From positions 40,309-104,308 of the forward strand of contig CAJHNH020002531.1 in assembly GCA_905116865.2 (NCBI GenBank): a DNA stretch of 64,000 bases, in the 5' to 3' direction. Shown here in pieces: positions 11,965 through 23,280 of the stretch (position 1 is the stretch's first letter; every line of letters begins with the position of its first letter). Under the pieces are notes generated by a model that saw only the letters and a list, made by a program, of their open reading frames with translations, did not search any database and was not told where the DNA came from. The position numbers and the translations under genes were made by a program. This DNA is from Candidula unifasciata (Eukaryota; Mollusca; Gastropoda; Stylommatophora; Geomitridae).

Positions 11965-12440
11965 TTAGTTTCAGCTTCAAAGCAATCGGGTCACCCCATT
12001 TTTGCTCCGCTCCTGTGCCAACAAAAAACACACAGAATGTTTATCACAGTCCCTTGTGGAAAGATTGACAGACTGCTGTCTCAGCATATCTAGCATACAC
12101 GCGCATTAAAGCATACGATAGCCATCCGAAGTGCTAACACAAACAGTCCGACATTAGATGATAGCAGAAGTCACCAACAGATCAGCAGTTGCCCACGCGA
12201 TCAATTTTAATCACATACGGGCACCACATTGCGACGACAGGAATCGCACCATTTTCTGAATCTACAGTTCGCACCACCACGTTGGTCACAGTCGAAAAAA
12301 AACATTCCAAATGAAATCCACAGCTCACAGTGTCACGCCATGCATTCAGCTCAGAAGCTGGGCGACGAAACTATATCCATTCTACAAATGGAGCAAAAAT
12401 GCATCGGCCACCGTCCGGCAGAAGCAAAAAAAAAATATGC
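11965..12440 (-). repeat. Dispersed repeat family J, copy 2 (long, inverted)
   Basis: Extends over about 470 bp and is the reverse complement of 30890-31410 with few differences. Shared words include 'cacagaatgtttatcacagt', 'cattttctgaatctaca' and 'catgcattcagct'. This long inverted pair is 18.5 kb apart. The class is unknown; no terminal inverted repeat or coding domain was identified. Confidence 0.75.
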
Positions 12441-12539
12441 CTCGGTTCCAGACAGTGCCCCTGCCTAGCGTCCATTTTGACCGGACTACCACATAAAACC
12501 TGCCATCTTTCTTTGTCTTCTGATTGATGAATAAGTGTA

Positions 12540-13790
12540 TGAAAACTTAGTCCTGTCTCTTTCTTTATGTTGTCATTCCAGGTTCTTCTTCGACTACCCC
12601 CCCCCCCCCCCCCCCCCATGTTCCAGTGTTCATTGAAGTACAGTCTTTGCAGTCGAATCATGTCTCACCACGTGCCCAAATCAAGCAAGCTTGCGACGTT
12701 TCACCACATTTACATTTGAAAGCCTGAATCCTCCTTTCCATTTCCACAGTGAGAGTCCAACTCTCACATCCTGATAAAAAAAAATAGACAACACCAGTGA
12801 TTTGTAAATATTGACCTTGATTGCGATGCTGATTTTGCTCGTCCACACAGTCTTCAGCTGCGACATCGCGGCCGTTACCATATTAAGGCTTGTCTTCATC
12901 TCTTTGGTACAGCTGCCATTGTTGCATTTGTAGGAGCCATGATATTTAAAGGTTTCACGTTCTTCTAGTCCCCCCCCCCCCTTTCCCCCTTTTTTTTTTT
13001 TGTATGTTGCTGGGTACTTGGTTACTGCGACTATTTACCTGAATCTTGCTTTTCTCGGCATTAATTTCCATGGCATATTTACCACATACTGTCTAAAATT
13101 GTGTAGTTTCTTGAAGTTCTGCTTCGAAACCAGCCATGAGATCTATGTCGTCTGCAAAACGTAAATGACACAGTTGTCTTCCTCCAATGGATATAGATGT
13201 TTCCTGATTTTCTAGCGTTTCTCTCATGATGTGTTCCAAATACAAATTGAAAAGGACACGGTCTAGTAGGCAACCCTGTCTCACTCCCGCACTGGTCTTG
13301 AAAAATGTGGAGTGTCATTCTGAATGAGTACTGTACTGCTTGCATCTTTATCAAGTGCTTCAATGGTGCCTGTGATGTTTTTATCGAAGTTGAAATTTCT
13401 CATTATTTACTAGAGCATAGCATGCCACACACGGTCAGATGCCACCGTGAATGAAGTAGATGAAGTTGTGGAATAAGGTCGCGTTGATGTTGTAGGTTTT
13501 TTCTATTATCGTTCTAATGTTGAATTTTTTTTTTTTTTCTGTGGTGCTTCTGTTTTTCAGAAAACCCGCCTGCTCTTCGGTTAGTATTTCTTCAGATTTT
13601 GTTTTCAATCTGTTAAGCAGTATCTTAAGCGGGATTTTGCTTGCTTGTGTGATAAGACTAATAGTTCTATAATTGTTGCAGCTTTTCAGATTTTTTTTTT
13701 TCAGCAGTGGTATCACCAACGATTGTGTCCATTCAGTTGGCCACTTCTTTGTGACCCAAATTCTCTGACACCTCTACTAACTGTTCCCAT
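12540..13790 (-). mobile_element. Decayed non-LTR retrotransposon, RT to C-terminus
   Basis: Read on the minus strand, in order: an RT N-terminal stretch ('VIPLLKKKNLKSCNNYRTISL', 13719-13600) and 'EEQAGF'; then the palm 'RQGCLL' and 'LRFADDIDLMAG' (13284-13093), so the FADD catalytic motif is intact. Next come thumb and tail ('YKSLVLSIFF', 'RIQAF', 12900-12660) and a C-terminal 'RRRTWNDNIK' region interrupted by a C homopolymer (12598-12617). Several frameshifts separate the blocks. It is a LINE of the type that ends in a basic 'RGR..WMDNI' tail. The 5' end is missing. Confidence 0.85.
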
Positions 13791-14639
13791 GAGAAGCTGT
13801 TTATAATGTCTTCCGCCCATGACCTCGAAGATGGCATAGACATGCTTCATCAGGCGTTACCTTCAGGTCACGCAGTTGTGTTAGCATCAGAGATCTTACG
13901 CATTGTATGAGCCTAGGTCGTCACGAAAGCCTTGTAGCCGCGAGAATATATGTGTTGGATAAATCGAGAACAAATGAGCACACAGGCAGATGTTTTAGCC
14001 ACTACACCATCCCCGATCCTTAACGTTATGACCACAATGTATTGACGAGATCCTCTCAGGGAATACAAAGAGCTATAAGACGTCTATGGGAGTAAGATTG
14101 CTAAATTGATAGTCTGGTCGGCGCTTCCAGCTGGGGCACAGTGTGAATGGGATTATTTTGTGAGGGATCTGCCAGCGCCAGTCAAGCGCACACAGCCAGC
14201 TTCAGACACTGTTGGTTAACGCGGTCAAGAATGTTGCATGCTCCAGCAAGCAAACACCTTTTCGCATACCTCGTTTTTCTTTTTGTGTTTGGCCCAGCCA
14301 GCATTCAGAAGTCCGCAGCGCCCGCCTCGTGGTAGAGCCGTGTCCCAAATCGCGAGCATTCCATTGAGGTGCACAATAGCCCGAGTTAAAGCACTTGAGA
14401 TAAGACGTAGTCGCGGTGGTTCGCTGTGAACAGAAGCGCATAGCGCAGTAGTTTCCAAACTGTTCGACTTGCGGAGCGCTTTTTTAAAATCTTTCTTTTT
14501 TTCGTTCATCCGAATGGCGTATTGGCGTTGTGCCTTTTTTTTTTATTGCATAGCTGCCATGGTTGTAGCTTGCGACCGACAGATCCGACATTTTCGGGCG
14601 TTTGATCACTGGGTTAGTTTCACTCGGATAGTTTCGCTG
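13791..14639. other. No gene recognised
   Basis: Holds a tRNA-like pattern in reverse near 13965-14010 ('ttttagccactacaccat'), suggesting a SINE edge. Overlapping frames at 14147-14509 on both strands have no domain. Confidence 0.4.
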
Positions 14640-14835
14640 GTGTAGACTGATCAGCCGTCAGGGGAAGGCAGGGGCAGTTCGTAGGCGTTCCCCGCCATCC
14701 AAGGAGGTTTTCATAAACGCAGAGCAGACGTATGATGCCCTGGCACCGAACTTACCCAAGGAATCCTTACGCCCTGCACATGACTACCTAAACTCACATC
14801 CGTATGTTGAAAGCTTTCCACTCATGGGCTGCACG
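14640..14835 (+). repeat. Dispersed repeat family B, copy 1
   Basis: Aligns with 41310-41530: 'gtcaggggaaggcaggggcag', 'cataaacgcagagc', 'cacatccgtatgttg'. Two same-strand copies are present. The class is unknown. Confidence 0.7.
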
Positions 14836-15834
14836 CTCTTGAGCTTTTTTTTTTTTAATCATTTTCTAGTGCGGAGCTCCCTAGTCATACATTACCTTAT
14901 GTCTCAAAAGTTAATGTCGTTTAGAATTGATGTTATGGAGTAGGTGCAGAGGTGTCGATTATGGTAGATTGTAAAAACATGAAAGTTTAAAAAAAAATTA
15001 TATAAACAATCGGGCAGTGCCTATGAAAGGTTGTGTTATCACAATCAACGTCACTGCACGTTGGGAATTCCTGTGCGGGCTCAGTCCTCCAGTACAATAG
15101 CCACTGCAAGGTACCTCTTTTGATTGTTCCAATGAGGAGCTGGTTGTCTCCTATCTCGGCCTCGAAAACCCGATAAATAAATTTAAAAAAAATTTTAATT
15201 AATTTTCCTGCAGCTGCTGGCCAGCCCGGAGCCCTTGGAGCACAGGCTGAGAACCGCTGACATAGCGGATTTGATAAAGAAGGAATGATCTCCGCCGAGT
15301 CAATATTTTGTTTTTGTGTTGGTATGCCGGCTTCTCATAAACACCTTTGTTAGACATTTTAACTGGGTTAGTAGCTGTGAGCTGATGTGGAGTGACAACG
15401 TATTGTCGTGAAGGTGTTAGGAGGATTGTGGTAATATTCGGCAGGTTTTTTATTATGTGGATTCTGTTGGATTATTTCGTGTGATCATCTGCCGAAGGAA
15501 GTTTTATATGTGAATAGAGCAATGTGTGGTAGTTTCAGTGTAACCCGCTAGTCGCGGATTGCATATTCGAGTGGAATAATGTTCTTTTCGAGGTGTTCTT
15601 AATATTCTTTGCGTTTAAACTGCAGATAAGGGGTATAACTGAGTTATTCTATATACTGCTACTACAGTGAAAGAGATAGAGGATGTGTGTATAGGAGAAA
15701 AGAATACAGAGAAAAAGGAGATACGTTTTTTTTAGAGAGAGAGAGAGAGCACGCGTGTGTGTATGATAGCAGTAACTTGTTGTTTTTAACTCTTTTGAAA
15801 ATAACGGGCCCATTCCTACTGCTGTGAGAGTTAT
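14836..15834. other. No gene recognised
   Basis: Contains A- and T-tracts, and a GA run near 15734-15750 followed by a short GT run. No coding signal. Confidence 0.4.
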
Positions 15835-16045
15835 GTTTCCAAATTCCGTCTGTTGTATTGGAGTCACATTCCTAGATGTGATCTATTTCCTACCTCCGTG
15901 TGGGCTATTGGAATCATACCGCTTGTATTTCCTAATTCCATCTAATGGTATAAGAATCAAACCCTCTACGTGATGTGATCTGTTTTCTAATTCCATTTAA
16001 GTTATTGGTGTCATTCCTCTGAATACGATCCATTACTGACTCCAT
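15835..16045 (+). repeat. Degenerate tandem repeat, about 50-65 bp units
   Basis: Three to four diverged units contain 'ttccaaattccgtct', 'ttcctaattccatct' and 'ttctaattccattta', each followed by a 'ttgg.gtcat'-like word. This is old, decayed tandem structure. Confidence 0.6.
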
Positions 16046-16211
16046 ACAAGGAAACTGTGTCTCAGTCATGGATAGATCCCCTTTCTTAACAATTTTGTCA
16101 GGGCTGAATCCATCACAACTTATATAATGGTGGAATCCCATCTTTGTTTGCCAGACTACTGTCTGTCTAGGATGCCCTTATCCCCACAGAAATGAACAGA
16201 AGTCTTGGTCA

Positions 16212-16306
16212 GTATATATTAGCCCTGGCACACCAGCCCCACCGCACCACCATCACCCCCACCGCACCACCATCACCCCCACCGCACCACCATTACCCCC
16301 ACCATC
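16212..16306 (+). repeat. 20-bp tandem repeat
   Basis: Three to four units of 'caccatcacccccaccgcac'. Short minisatellite. Confidence 0.75.
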
Positions 16307-17926
16307 CCTAGCTATGAACCCCTCTATTTCTGTGCGATCTATACTTTCTATACTACTCCGCCAAAAGGTCTGGATCTCCATGCTAGTATTGTTTTTTTGG
16401 TTCTTGTAAATATGAAATTAGAAAAGCCATTAATCACAACAACCAAACAGGGCTTGGGAACTGGTCAGTCCAGCTGTATGTTACTAGTTTCAGACGTGGG
16501 TAATAGGCAAAAGAACTAGAGAAAGGCTTTACAAGTCCTGTTGGGAAAAAAATGCCCATTATTAAATTTATTGGGGAGTAAAGACTGAAATTGTTTCGGC
16601 CACCTAATGAGAATAGATCCAGCAGTGAGGGCATACAAGGTGAAAATTGAAATACCATGAGGCAGAGGGAGACAAGTAAATAATGAACTGAAGGAGTCAC
16701 TGACAGCTGAAGACTTCACAACATTGAGTATATAAATAACCAAGCACACCCCAGCTCGGTTATTTATCAGCTGTGTGAATGTGGCACAAAGCATATACAT
16801 ATGCAGTGGCAAGGCGTGTGTGTAACGGATGTAATCACTGCTTACATTTTTCACTTTAAAAGAAAATGCATTCGTTTGTACTGTTCATTAGTCGGTTTAC
16901 TATCTGTTACAACTACGCCACTCTGTTGACATCTTGCCGAGCGCAAAGCACTTGTTAACAGTATTAACATAGGGAAAAGAATGCTCACGGCATGCTTACG
17001 CCACTCATGCAGAAACTGTAAGATGTGATAGCTACCAGTTACTAATACATCTATGATAGCTGCACATGCATATCCTCAACAGTAAAGTGACAAGGAGGAA
17101 AATGTCACATGATGCGCTGCTTAGTGTAATCATTACCTGCTAATGCTTAATTGTAACCAGACCATTTACACATGCAAATTGACCATGCCTCATCACTGGT
17201 ACATATATTGAGACAAAAGGCAGATGAGGATTTGGAGAAACAACCTTAACCTGTGCTGGTTACCATAACCCTCACCCAAGTCCTCCATCTCCAGTATGTG
17301 TATATATCGAAATGGTTTACATTCATTATCCTGACCACTTCAAGTATATGACATTCTAATCGTATCCAGTTTACAGAGATCTCTGGGATGCCGTGCGTTG
17401 TCATGAGACTGTTTTGTGTAACTAAGTTTGTAGATAACCAGCATGGAATGTTTTGTGTAACCCAGTTTGTAGATAACTAGCATGGAATCTCCAACTGCTA
17501 TCATTTTACTATCCAGTGTTATCTTTTACAGATGTAGTGTTTCATGTTTGTCCATTTATTTATGGAACAGTGTGGGGGTTACAGTTGTCCGCTAGCGTCA
17601 TATCACTAATACTTTTATCTACCTTGGCAATGAGTCAGTTTTATTCTGTTTGGTCTCTCTTTAAATAAAGAGTAATTTTTGGAAAAGACCTTAAATTACT
17701 GTTGGTAAATGTTTGAAGACAAGAGGCTGAAGATCAGAAGTTGCCTATTCAGCACTGAACAGTAGGGTTACCTACAGATAAATCTGTGAGAATTGCAATG
17801 TGTATTCTAGATATGCTACAGGAAGGTAACTCTGACTAACTGTTAATGGAAGTGGATGTGTTATTGACATTAATGTTCTGTTCCTGGATTCTGCGGTTGT
17901 AACTTGAAGGCATTTCTGTTGGAAAT
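16307..17926. other. Upstream flank, no gene recognised
   Basis: Unique-looking sequence with one small duplication at about 17410-17488 ('gttttgtgtaac..agtttgtagataac.agcatggaat' twice). If the candidate start exon at 17927 is real, the promoter and 5'UTR of the angiomotin gene lie here or further upstream. No TATA-like element can be assigned. Confidence 0.4.
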
Positions 17927-17939
17927 ATGGGTATTATTG
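17927..17939 (+). CDS. Candidate first coding exon of the angiomotin-like gene
   Basis: ATG at 17927-17929 has a good start context (A at -3, G at +4) and an in-frame stop 27 bases upstream (17900-17902). Only 13 coding bases precede a strong donor (G|GTAAGTG at 17940). The exon leaves one base over, which is exactly what the 19773 exon needs, and the joined start would read M-G-I-I-E-N. Support is therefore start context, donor and phase; no conservation was tested. The real first exon may lie elsewhere, even outside the window. Confidence 0.4.
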
Positions 17940-17974
17940 GTAAGTGTGTTATTTATATGGCTGCGTGTGTCTTT

Positions 17975-18050
17975 TTTTTCTTCTCCTTCTTCTTCTTCTT
18001 TTTCTTCTTCTTCTTCTACTTCTACTTTTACTTCTTTTTCTTCTTTTTTC
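17975..18050 (+). repeat. (CTT)n-type microsatellite
   Basis: Pyrimidine-rich run of TTC/TTT/ACT triplets. It gives low-complexity frames on both strands that are not genes. Confidence 0.85.
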
Positions 18051-18564
18051 GCCCTCGAAAGGTTGGTTGGCACTTGGTAATGTGGATAACAAACTAGGCC
18101 GCATGAACTGCACCTTCCAGGCCAGCCTATCATGTTTTTGTCTAATTAGTCACCGTTCACAGCATGCTTATTGCGGTTGGAGGGGGAGGGGTGGATATAG
18201 TGGGCCTATTATCGCCCTCCCCCAGTATGTTCCCAGACCCTCACGGAGAGCTTGAGCCTTCTATATTGCAGCATGTCTATGAAGGTGCCTTCAGTATGAT
18301 GGTATGTAAAAACATGTGTCTCAGAAACCATTCCCAGTATGCAAGACAGTTGGCTGTGTGAAGACATGGTAACTCACATCACAAGGCACAGACTGTTGTG
18401 AGAAGAAGTACAGATTACAATTTGGACCTTGACTGAAAAAATAGAGCATAAATCTGAGCCTGTTAATAGTGTTTCTCTAAAGACTGGGAAAAGTGTCTTA
18501 GACATAAAAGAGGTGGATATTGAAATGTAAAACAACCCACTTTCAAATAAGAACAGCCTCCTCT

Positions 18565-19600
18565 TACACATCCTTCTGACTGGTTCTGCACCACTTGGTG
18601 GTGAATTGAATCATGACAAGCTAGATGTTGTAAGGCTCCTTTAGGAGCGATAAAACTGTGCCAAGGCTCAAAAATATTATCCCAGTCTGAGGAGAAGCTG
18701 TTTAACTTGAGTGGGCAGTGATCTGGCCGACGTGCACAAGTAAGGTGAGACAGATATACAGTCAGACTATTCCTGGTGGATTCTGTATATCAAACGATAT
18801 GGCCCTGATGGCGTGAGTCAAAAGCATATCTTCAGTCCAACTCACTTATCTGAAAGGACACAACGTGTGACCATCAGTATCTCCAAAACTAAAACCATGA
18901 GGATGTCAAGAGAGAAGAAGAAAGACCAGACCATGGTGGGACAGCATGCATTGGAGCAGGTCAGTAGTCCAAATACCCTAGAGTTGTAATAGCCTGGAAT
19001 GGGTGCATTAAGACATCTGGCTACTTCAAAAGCAACTGCTGGGACTTTTCCAGGCCATAAACTGAGGGTTTTGAGAAACCTCCATAAACGAAGAACTTGC
19101 AAGAGGATGAAAATGAGTTTACCGCTTTAGCATTGTGCCAGCCCTGACCTACTTGTGATAGTCATGGGCAGGGACAAAACAGCTCACAGAAGCCAGCTTC
19201 AGGCCTCAGAAATGACATAACTGAGAAAGGTGGCAAGTGACACCAAGGGACAACCTTGAAACCCAGGCAAGCCTTACAAACTCAGAGTGGATCAGTCACA
19301 GAGTCAGTGGTTTAGACATGTATGAGAATCGGCCACCATGGCAGATGTGGTACGCCAATCACCAGGGCGAGCCATGGTTTTCTGGGAAGACAACATCTGA
19401 CAGTTCATGACTGACACAAGACTTAAATGGAACAAAACCAAAAACAAAACTACTAATGGAGAAGACTGGCGATCTCTCTTTCACACCTCTACACCCCAGT
19501 GTAGAAGAGGATTCGACTAAGTAAGAAAGTAAGCTTGCTGCTGAAGATGGTGATGGAGCACTTATGGAAATGTCCCAAGTGCTGTCTATTCTTAAGTCAA
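18565..19600 (-). repeat. Dispersed repeat family A, split by a LINE insertion
   Basis: The outer parts (18565-18800 and 19535-19600) match the family A copies at 26530-26855 (same strand), 37050-37400 and 53090-53420 (opposite strand). Shared words are 'caccacttgg', 'atgttgtaaggctcctt' and 'cttatggaaatgtcc.agtgctg'. The middle is a LINE fragment, so the LINE landed inside an older A copy. Confidence 0.7.
18840..19530 (+). mobile_element. Heavily decayed non-LTR retrotransposon C-terminal fragment
   Basis: Translated fragments in shifting frames include 'SKTKTMRMSR' (from 18879; the lysine-rich strand after the RT palm) and, near 19300, 'QWFRHV' followed by 'RQSPGRAMVFWEDNI' (the tail 'W.GH...R..W.D.I' pattern). 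Many stops and frameshifts. It lies within repeat A, upstream of the 19773 exon. Confidence 0.55.
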
Positions 19601-19772
19601 CATTCAAGATTCTTTTTCTCCCTCTTCTTCTTCTTCTTCTTCTCCTTCTTCTTGTTGTAACCATTAGCAGTCATGGAAGGGGGACATCCCATTTTTTAAA
19701 GTTGTTTCCTGACCAAAAATGAAAAAACTAACATCTGCTTGCCTGATTGGTGTTTGTATATGTCTTTCACAG

Positions 19773-19876
19773 AGAACATACATGAGAACAATAAGGTTGA
19801 CCTTCTGTTAGGCTTGAGGTGGATCGACATGCAGAACTACAGGGATCCTCCACCCTACCCCGGGCACTCCAAACAG
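19773..19876 (+). CDS. AMOT: Angiomotin-like exon 1 (first certain exon), PPPY motif
   Basis: Acceptor TTTCACAG ends at 19772 and donor CAG|GTAGGC follows at 19877. The exon has 104 bases: two complete a split codon, then 34 codons (residues 1-34), ending in phase 0. It carries RDPPPYPG with a PPxY motif at residues 25-28, the type of site that binds WW domains of YAP/Yorkie and NEDD4-family ligases. The frame stays open upstream through the acceptor to an ATG at 19760, so an alternative promoter starting in this exon is possible but less likely than splicing. Confidence 0.82.
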
Positions 19877-20059
19877 GTAGGCCTTCTTCATCTGTACAGT
19901 TCTGCAGGTTTGGTATTCTGTTTTTGTTTGTAAGAAAGTTCATTACAGAACTTGCCCTGTCTGCTTCTTAATTTAGCTTGGCTTGCTTTGCAGGACAAAA
20001 TTGTCACGTTCAACCAGCATACCTAAAGGGAGAGCTTTAAGTTATAATTGTGACTAGGT

Positions 20060-20569
20060 TATGCGTGCTATATAAAATGGCTTAACATTGCTGGCCACCA
20101 AGTAGCCCTGAAAATGCGAAGTCGTCTACCAGCCAGTCAGTGGACAATCTGGTTGTCAATGCATCTTTTTTTTCTTCTCTTTCCTTCACAGCTGTTTTAT
20201 CCTCTGTGCCTGTCACCTCCACTTCCTGGGTTTTATTGTTTCTTTCCTTTGATCCGGACTGCACCTGAGGGTGACCCAGGAAAAACTGCAGCGTGCTTTT
20301 CATTTTGTTGTTGCGACTGCTCTTTGATGATTGCACAGTTGAATAAGTTCTATAGTCCCTGACACATAAACGTTATTTATCTTATTTAGTACAGTCATGA
20401 ATTCTTTGTTAGTCATTGAAGATAAACATTGGGGATTTACAACTGAAATGCCGCTACAGAAAAATTCTTACGATACCATGGACCAAGAAGAAGATAAACA
20501 TGGACATCCGACATGATCTGAGCATCAAGGAGAATTGGCTCATAAACAGCATCCTGTCCCGAATGCTGA
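20060..20569. other. Intronic, no feature recognised
   Basis: Intron 1 sequence. Short open frames on both strands (20082-20362) show no domain. Confidence 0.4.
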
Positions 20570-21075
20570 GGTATATTCTTCTTCTTTTGTCAAAATCTGC
20601 TTGTGCCGCTAGGCGTCGCAGTCTATCAGATGATCGGCAACCGAGCCAGGGCGCGCTCAGTCGCTTCATATGCCGTGATGTTATGAAGTCTCAAGTTGTC
20701 CGTGACTCCTTCAATCCATCTTCTTCTTGGTCTTCCCCTGCCTCTTGGTGTTTCGATTTTCATGTTGTATACTCTTGATGCTGGCATCGTTGGTTCCATT
20801 CTCATTAGGTGACCAAACCATTTCATTCTTTGCTTTTCAATAAATTTAACGATGGGTATGGTTCCAATAGTTCTTGTAATCACATCGTTTCTCACTCGAT
20901 CTCTTCTGGTTTTATTCGCAGCCATTCTCAAACATCTCATTTCACAAGTGGTTAGTCTTCTCTCGTGTTCTTTTGTTAATGTCCAAGTCTGACATTGATA
21001 ACCTAATGTTGGTATAAAGATTGTATTTATAATTTGTATTTTTCGAGGTATATTGGTTATGTTAAACATCATGGT
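20570..21075 (-). mobile_element. 3' end of a non-LTR retrotransposon
   Basis: The minus strand is open for 148 codons (21072-20626). It reads 'YQCQTWTLTKEHERRL', 'CEMRCLRMAANKTRRDRVRND', 'RQRMKWFGHLMRM' and 'RGRGRPRRRW', the typical post-palm and basic tail region of a LINE ORF2. The uninterrupted frame suggests a rather young fragment. A GAA-rich tail lies at about 20572-20585 on the minus strand. It is truncated at its 5' end near 21075, inside angiomotin intron 1. Confidence 0.85.
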
Positions 21076-21089
21076 GACCTGTAGAGAAT

Positions 21090-21285
21090 GGTGGTAGTAG
21101 TTTCCAGAAAACGATGCAGAGAGAAACCTTAGCGAAGGTGGTTACAAGACATTGAAGATGCATTTGCTATAAAAACACATAGGGCTGGAAAAATTGTCTA
21201 GAGACGGAGACACTTTCTGGTGTGCCATGATGAGAGTGATGTTCTGTGAAGGTCCTACTGATTGATGATAATGACATCATATTTT
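21090..21285 (+). mobile_element. Probable LINE 3'-end remnant
   Basis: Plus-strand fragments read 'RWLQDIEDAF' and 'THRAGKIV' and end at a 'tgatgataatgac' tail, the pattern of a LINE C-terminus with short-repeat tail. It lies head to head with the minus-strand LINE ending at 21075. Only short blocks are recognisable. Confidence 0.4.
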
Positions 21286-21373
21286 CTACATTAAGTTGAT
21301 AAGTATTTTTAATATTTTTATGGATATAATATACAGTGTTCGTTGTTTGTAATAAGAAATATTTCTTGTTTAG

Positions 21374-22434
21374 GTTTACACAAACCAGCCAGGTTTTCGT
21401 CAGAGCTACTCTGGCAGTGAAACAAGCACAGATGTTTCACTTTCATCAACAGAAAATCTGGCCACCTCACAGCGGCAGGAGCCTCAAGGAGAGGAGACAC
21501 AATCCTCCTTCAACTACCACCTGGACTTTGGCAGTGCCGAGGGCAGCAACTACAGCATCCTAGAACGATTAGGCATGCCACCTGGTGCAATAGATTCAGC
21601 AGGGAAATTCTCAGATGTTTTATCTATATCAGCTTCAACATTTCATCCAGACAGAGGTTTACTGCTTAATCATTCTGCTGTTAATTCTACCTCCGATGGA
21701 TTAGGTCTCTCTACAGCTCATTCTCCACTTTATTCTAAAGGATATGCGACTGTTCCGCAGTGGCACTTAGGAAATAATACCTATCTGCAGCAGAATGATA
21801 TTACAACCAGTCTGGGTGAATACACTTCATCGTCTTCTCGACCCCAAGCAACGTCCTTGTATTCGACGTCTTCGTCAGGCACTGTAGTAATAAACAGAGA
21901 TGCAACTGGGAATATTCCCAGCATACCACAGTCAAATCGGACAGGATCTGGGAGTGGTCTTGCAGGACTAGCATCGTCTGTGTTGCCGCCGTCCTCTACC
22001 CATCAGTATGTGTCTCCACGGGTGCCTCCAGTGTCAACCTACCATCATCCACATCCGTACGTGAACACTCACTGGACAGCAGACAGTGGGGACTCTAGCT
22101 GTAGTTCCCACTCATCCTATGTGCCATATCATTCATCTTCCTCCCTCACACAGTCTCAGCAGAGCGTCGGCAGTGTGACTGGAAGTGGCACCATCTCCTA
22201 CTCCAACCATGATGTGTCTCAGACGAGCCTCAGCAGCTTGCCCCCTCCCCCACAGTACCCTGGGGTACCCAAAGACACACCCGCCATCCTAAAGAAAAGC
22301 TCTGACTTTTGGACCAGTCGATCGTATGAAGCTGTGGATAAAACTGGAAGTCCTGGGTCTCATCCAGATTTAAGATTGTGTGCTTCCAGTCCCGGAATTT
22401 TCATGCATGAGGTCAAAGGACAAAACTTGCAGAG
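21374..22434 (+). CDS. AMOT: Angiomotin-like exon 2, large Ser/Pro-rich N-terminal region
   Basis: Acceptor TTGTTTAG ends at 21373; donor AGAG|GTAATT at 22435. The exon is 1061 bases, phase 0 in and two bases left over; residues 35-387 plus a split Ser. It is rich in Ser, Thr, Pro, His and Tyr and is probably disordered. It carries RQEPQGEE at 68-75, nearly identical to a motif in the N-terminus of vertebrate angiomotins, and PPPPQYPG at 324-331 with a second PPxY (326-329) resembling the vertebrate PPPEYP site. No LPTY or HxRxxS motif was seen. This one exon encodes over 40 percent of the visible protein, as the long N-terminal exon does in vertebrate relatives. Confidence 0.93.
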
Positions 22435-22437
22435 GTA

Positions 22438-22800
22438 ATTATTTCTGTTCTTGTAATTGTCATCATCACAATCATGTATGTTCTTCTAGTTGTCATCGTC
22501 ATAATCATGTTCTTTCTTTTAGTTGTCATCTTCGTAATCATTTCTGTTCTTTTAGTTGTCATCATCATAATCATTTCTGTTCTTTTAGTTGTCATCATCA
22601 TAATCATTTCTGTACTTTTAGTTGTCATCATTGTAATCATGCCTGTCTTCTAGTTAAAATCATCATAATCATGTCTTTTCTGTTAGTTTCATCATCATAA
22701 CTATGTCTGTTCTTCTAGTTGTCATAATCATAATCATTTCTGTTCTTTTAGTTGTCAGTATCATAATCATTTCTGTTCTTTGAGTTGTCATCATCATCAG
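22438..22800 (+). repeat. 33-bp tandem array with splice-acceptor-like units
   Basis: About ten to eleven imperfect units start only three bases after the exon 2 donor. Each unit has the form 'ttctgttcttttag' followed by 'ttgtcatcatcataatca'. The pyrimidine tract plus TAG mimics a 3' splice site. The array is 33 bp periodic, so frames across it stay open for long stretches; those are not genes. Confidence 0.85.
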
Positions 22801-23280
22801 TCACTTTTACCATTGAGTTCTCTTGAATGTTCACTGAGTGGTACTGGCTGTTGTCATTCCATGTGTTAATGTAAAATGTCTTTACTGATATCAGTTTTAT
22901 CTTCTTAGCTGCCTTCATACCAGTGCTTTTTAGTTCTACTGCCTGTTAATAATATAATTAGTGTCGATGAATTCTAAGAAGATGCCCAGATCAGTCAGTG
23001 TTGTTACCCACACTCTTGCTCCCTCCCTCCCACACACACAGACACACACATATTGTCTTAACTCTGTTCCAGGATGTTTAGCTATAGCGGCATAAGGGCT
23101 GGTCAAGAAAGATGTAAAATCGGCACATCATGCGTTCATAGGGCTTCTAGGTAGGAACCTGTGATCATATGATGCCTTCCTTGGGACTCAGAGAGTTGAA
23201 ATGTATGAGTTTTTCTCTTCACATTAACATTTTGAATGTTACTACAAACACCTGTTACTATGAGTTTCATCTGTTACAAG
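22801..23280. other. Intron 2 remainder with diverged TTAA-type MITE copy
   Basis: Contains a CA-rich run at about 23030-23050 and, at about 23110-23200, a diverged reverse copy of the MITE at 37820-37962 ('catcatgcgttc', 'gggcttctaggtaggaa', 'gggactcagagagtt'). Confidence 0.6.

Noticed and set aside
22380..22700. Cys/His-rich frame resembling a repeated zinc-binding motif
   Set aside because: Derived from the 33-bp intronic array; the Cys/His spacing repeats only because the DNA does.
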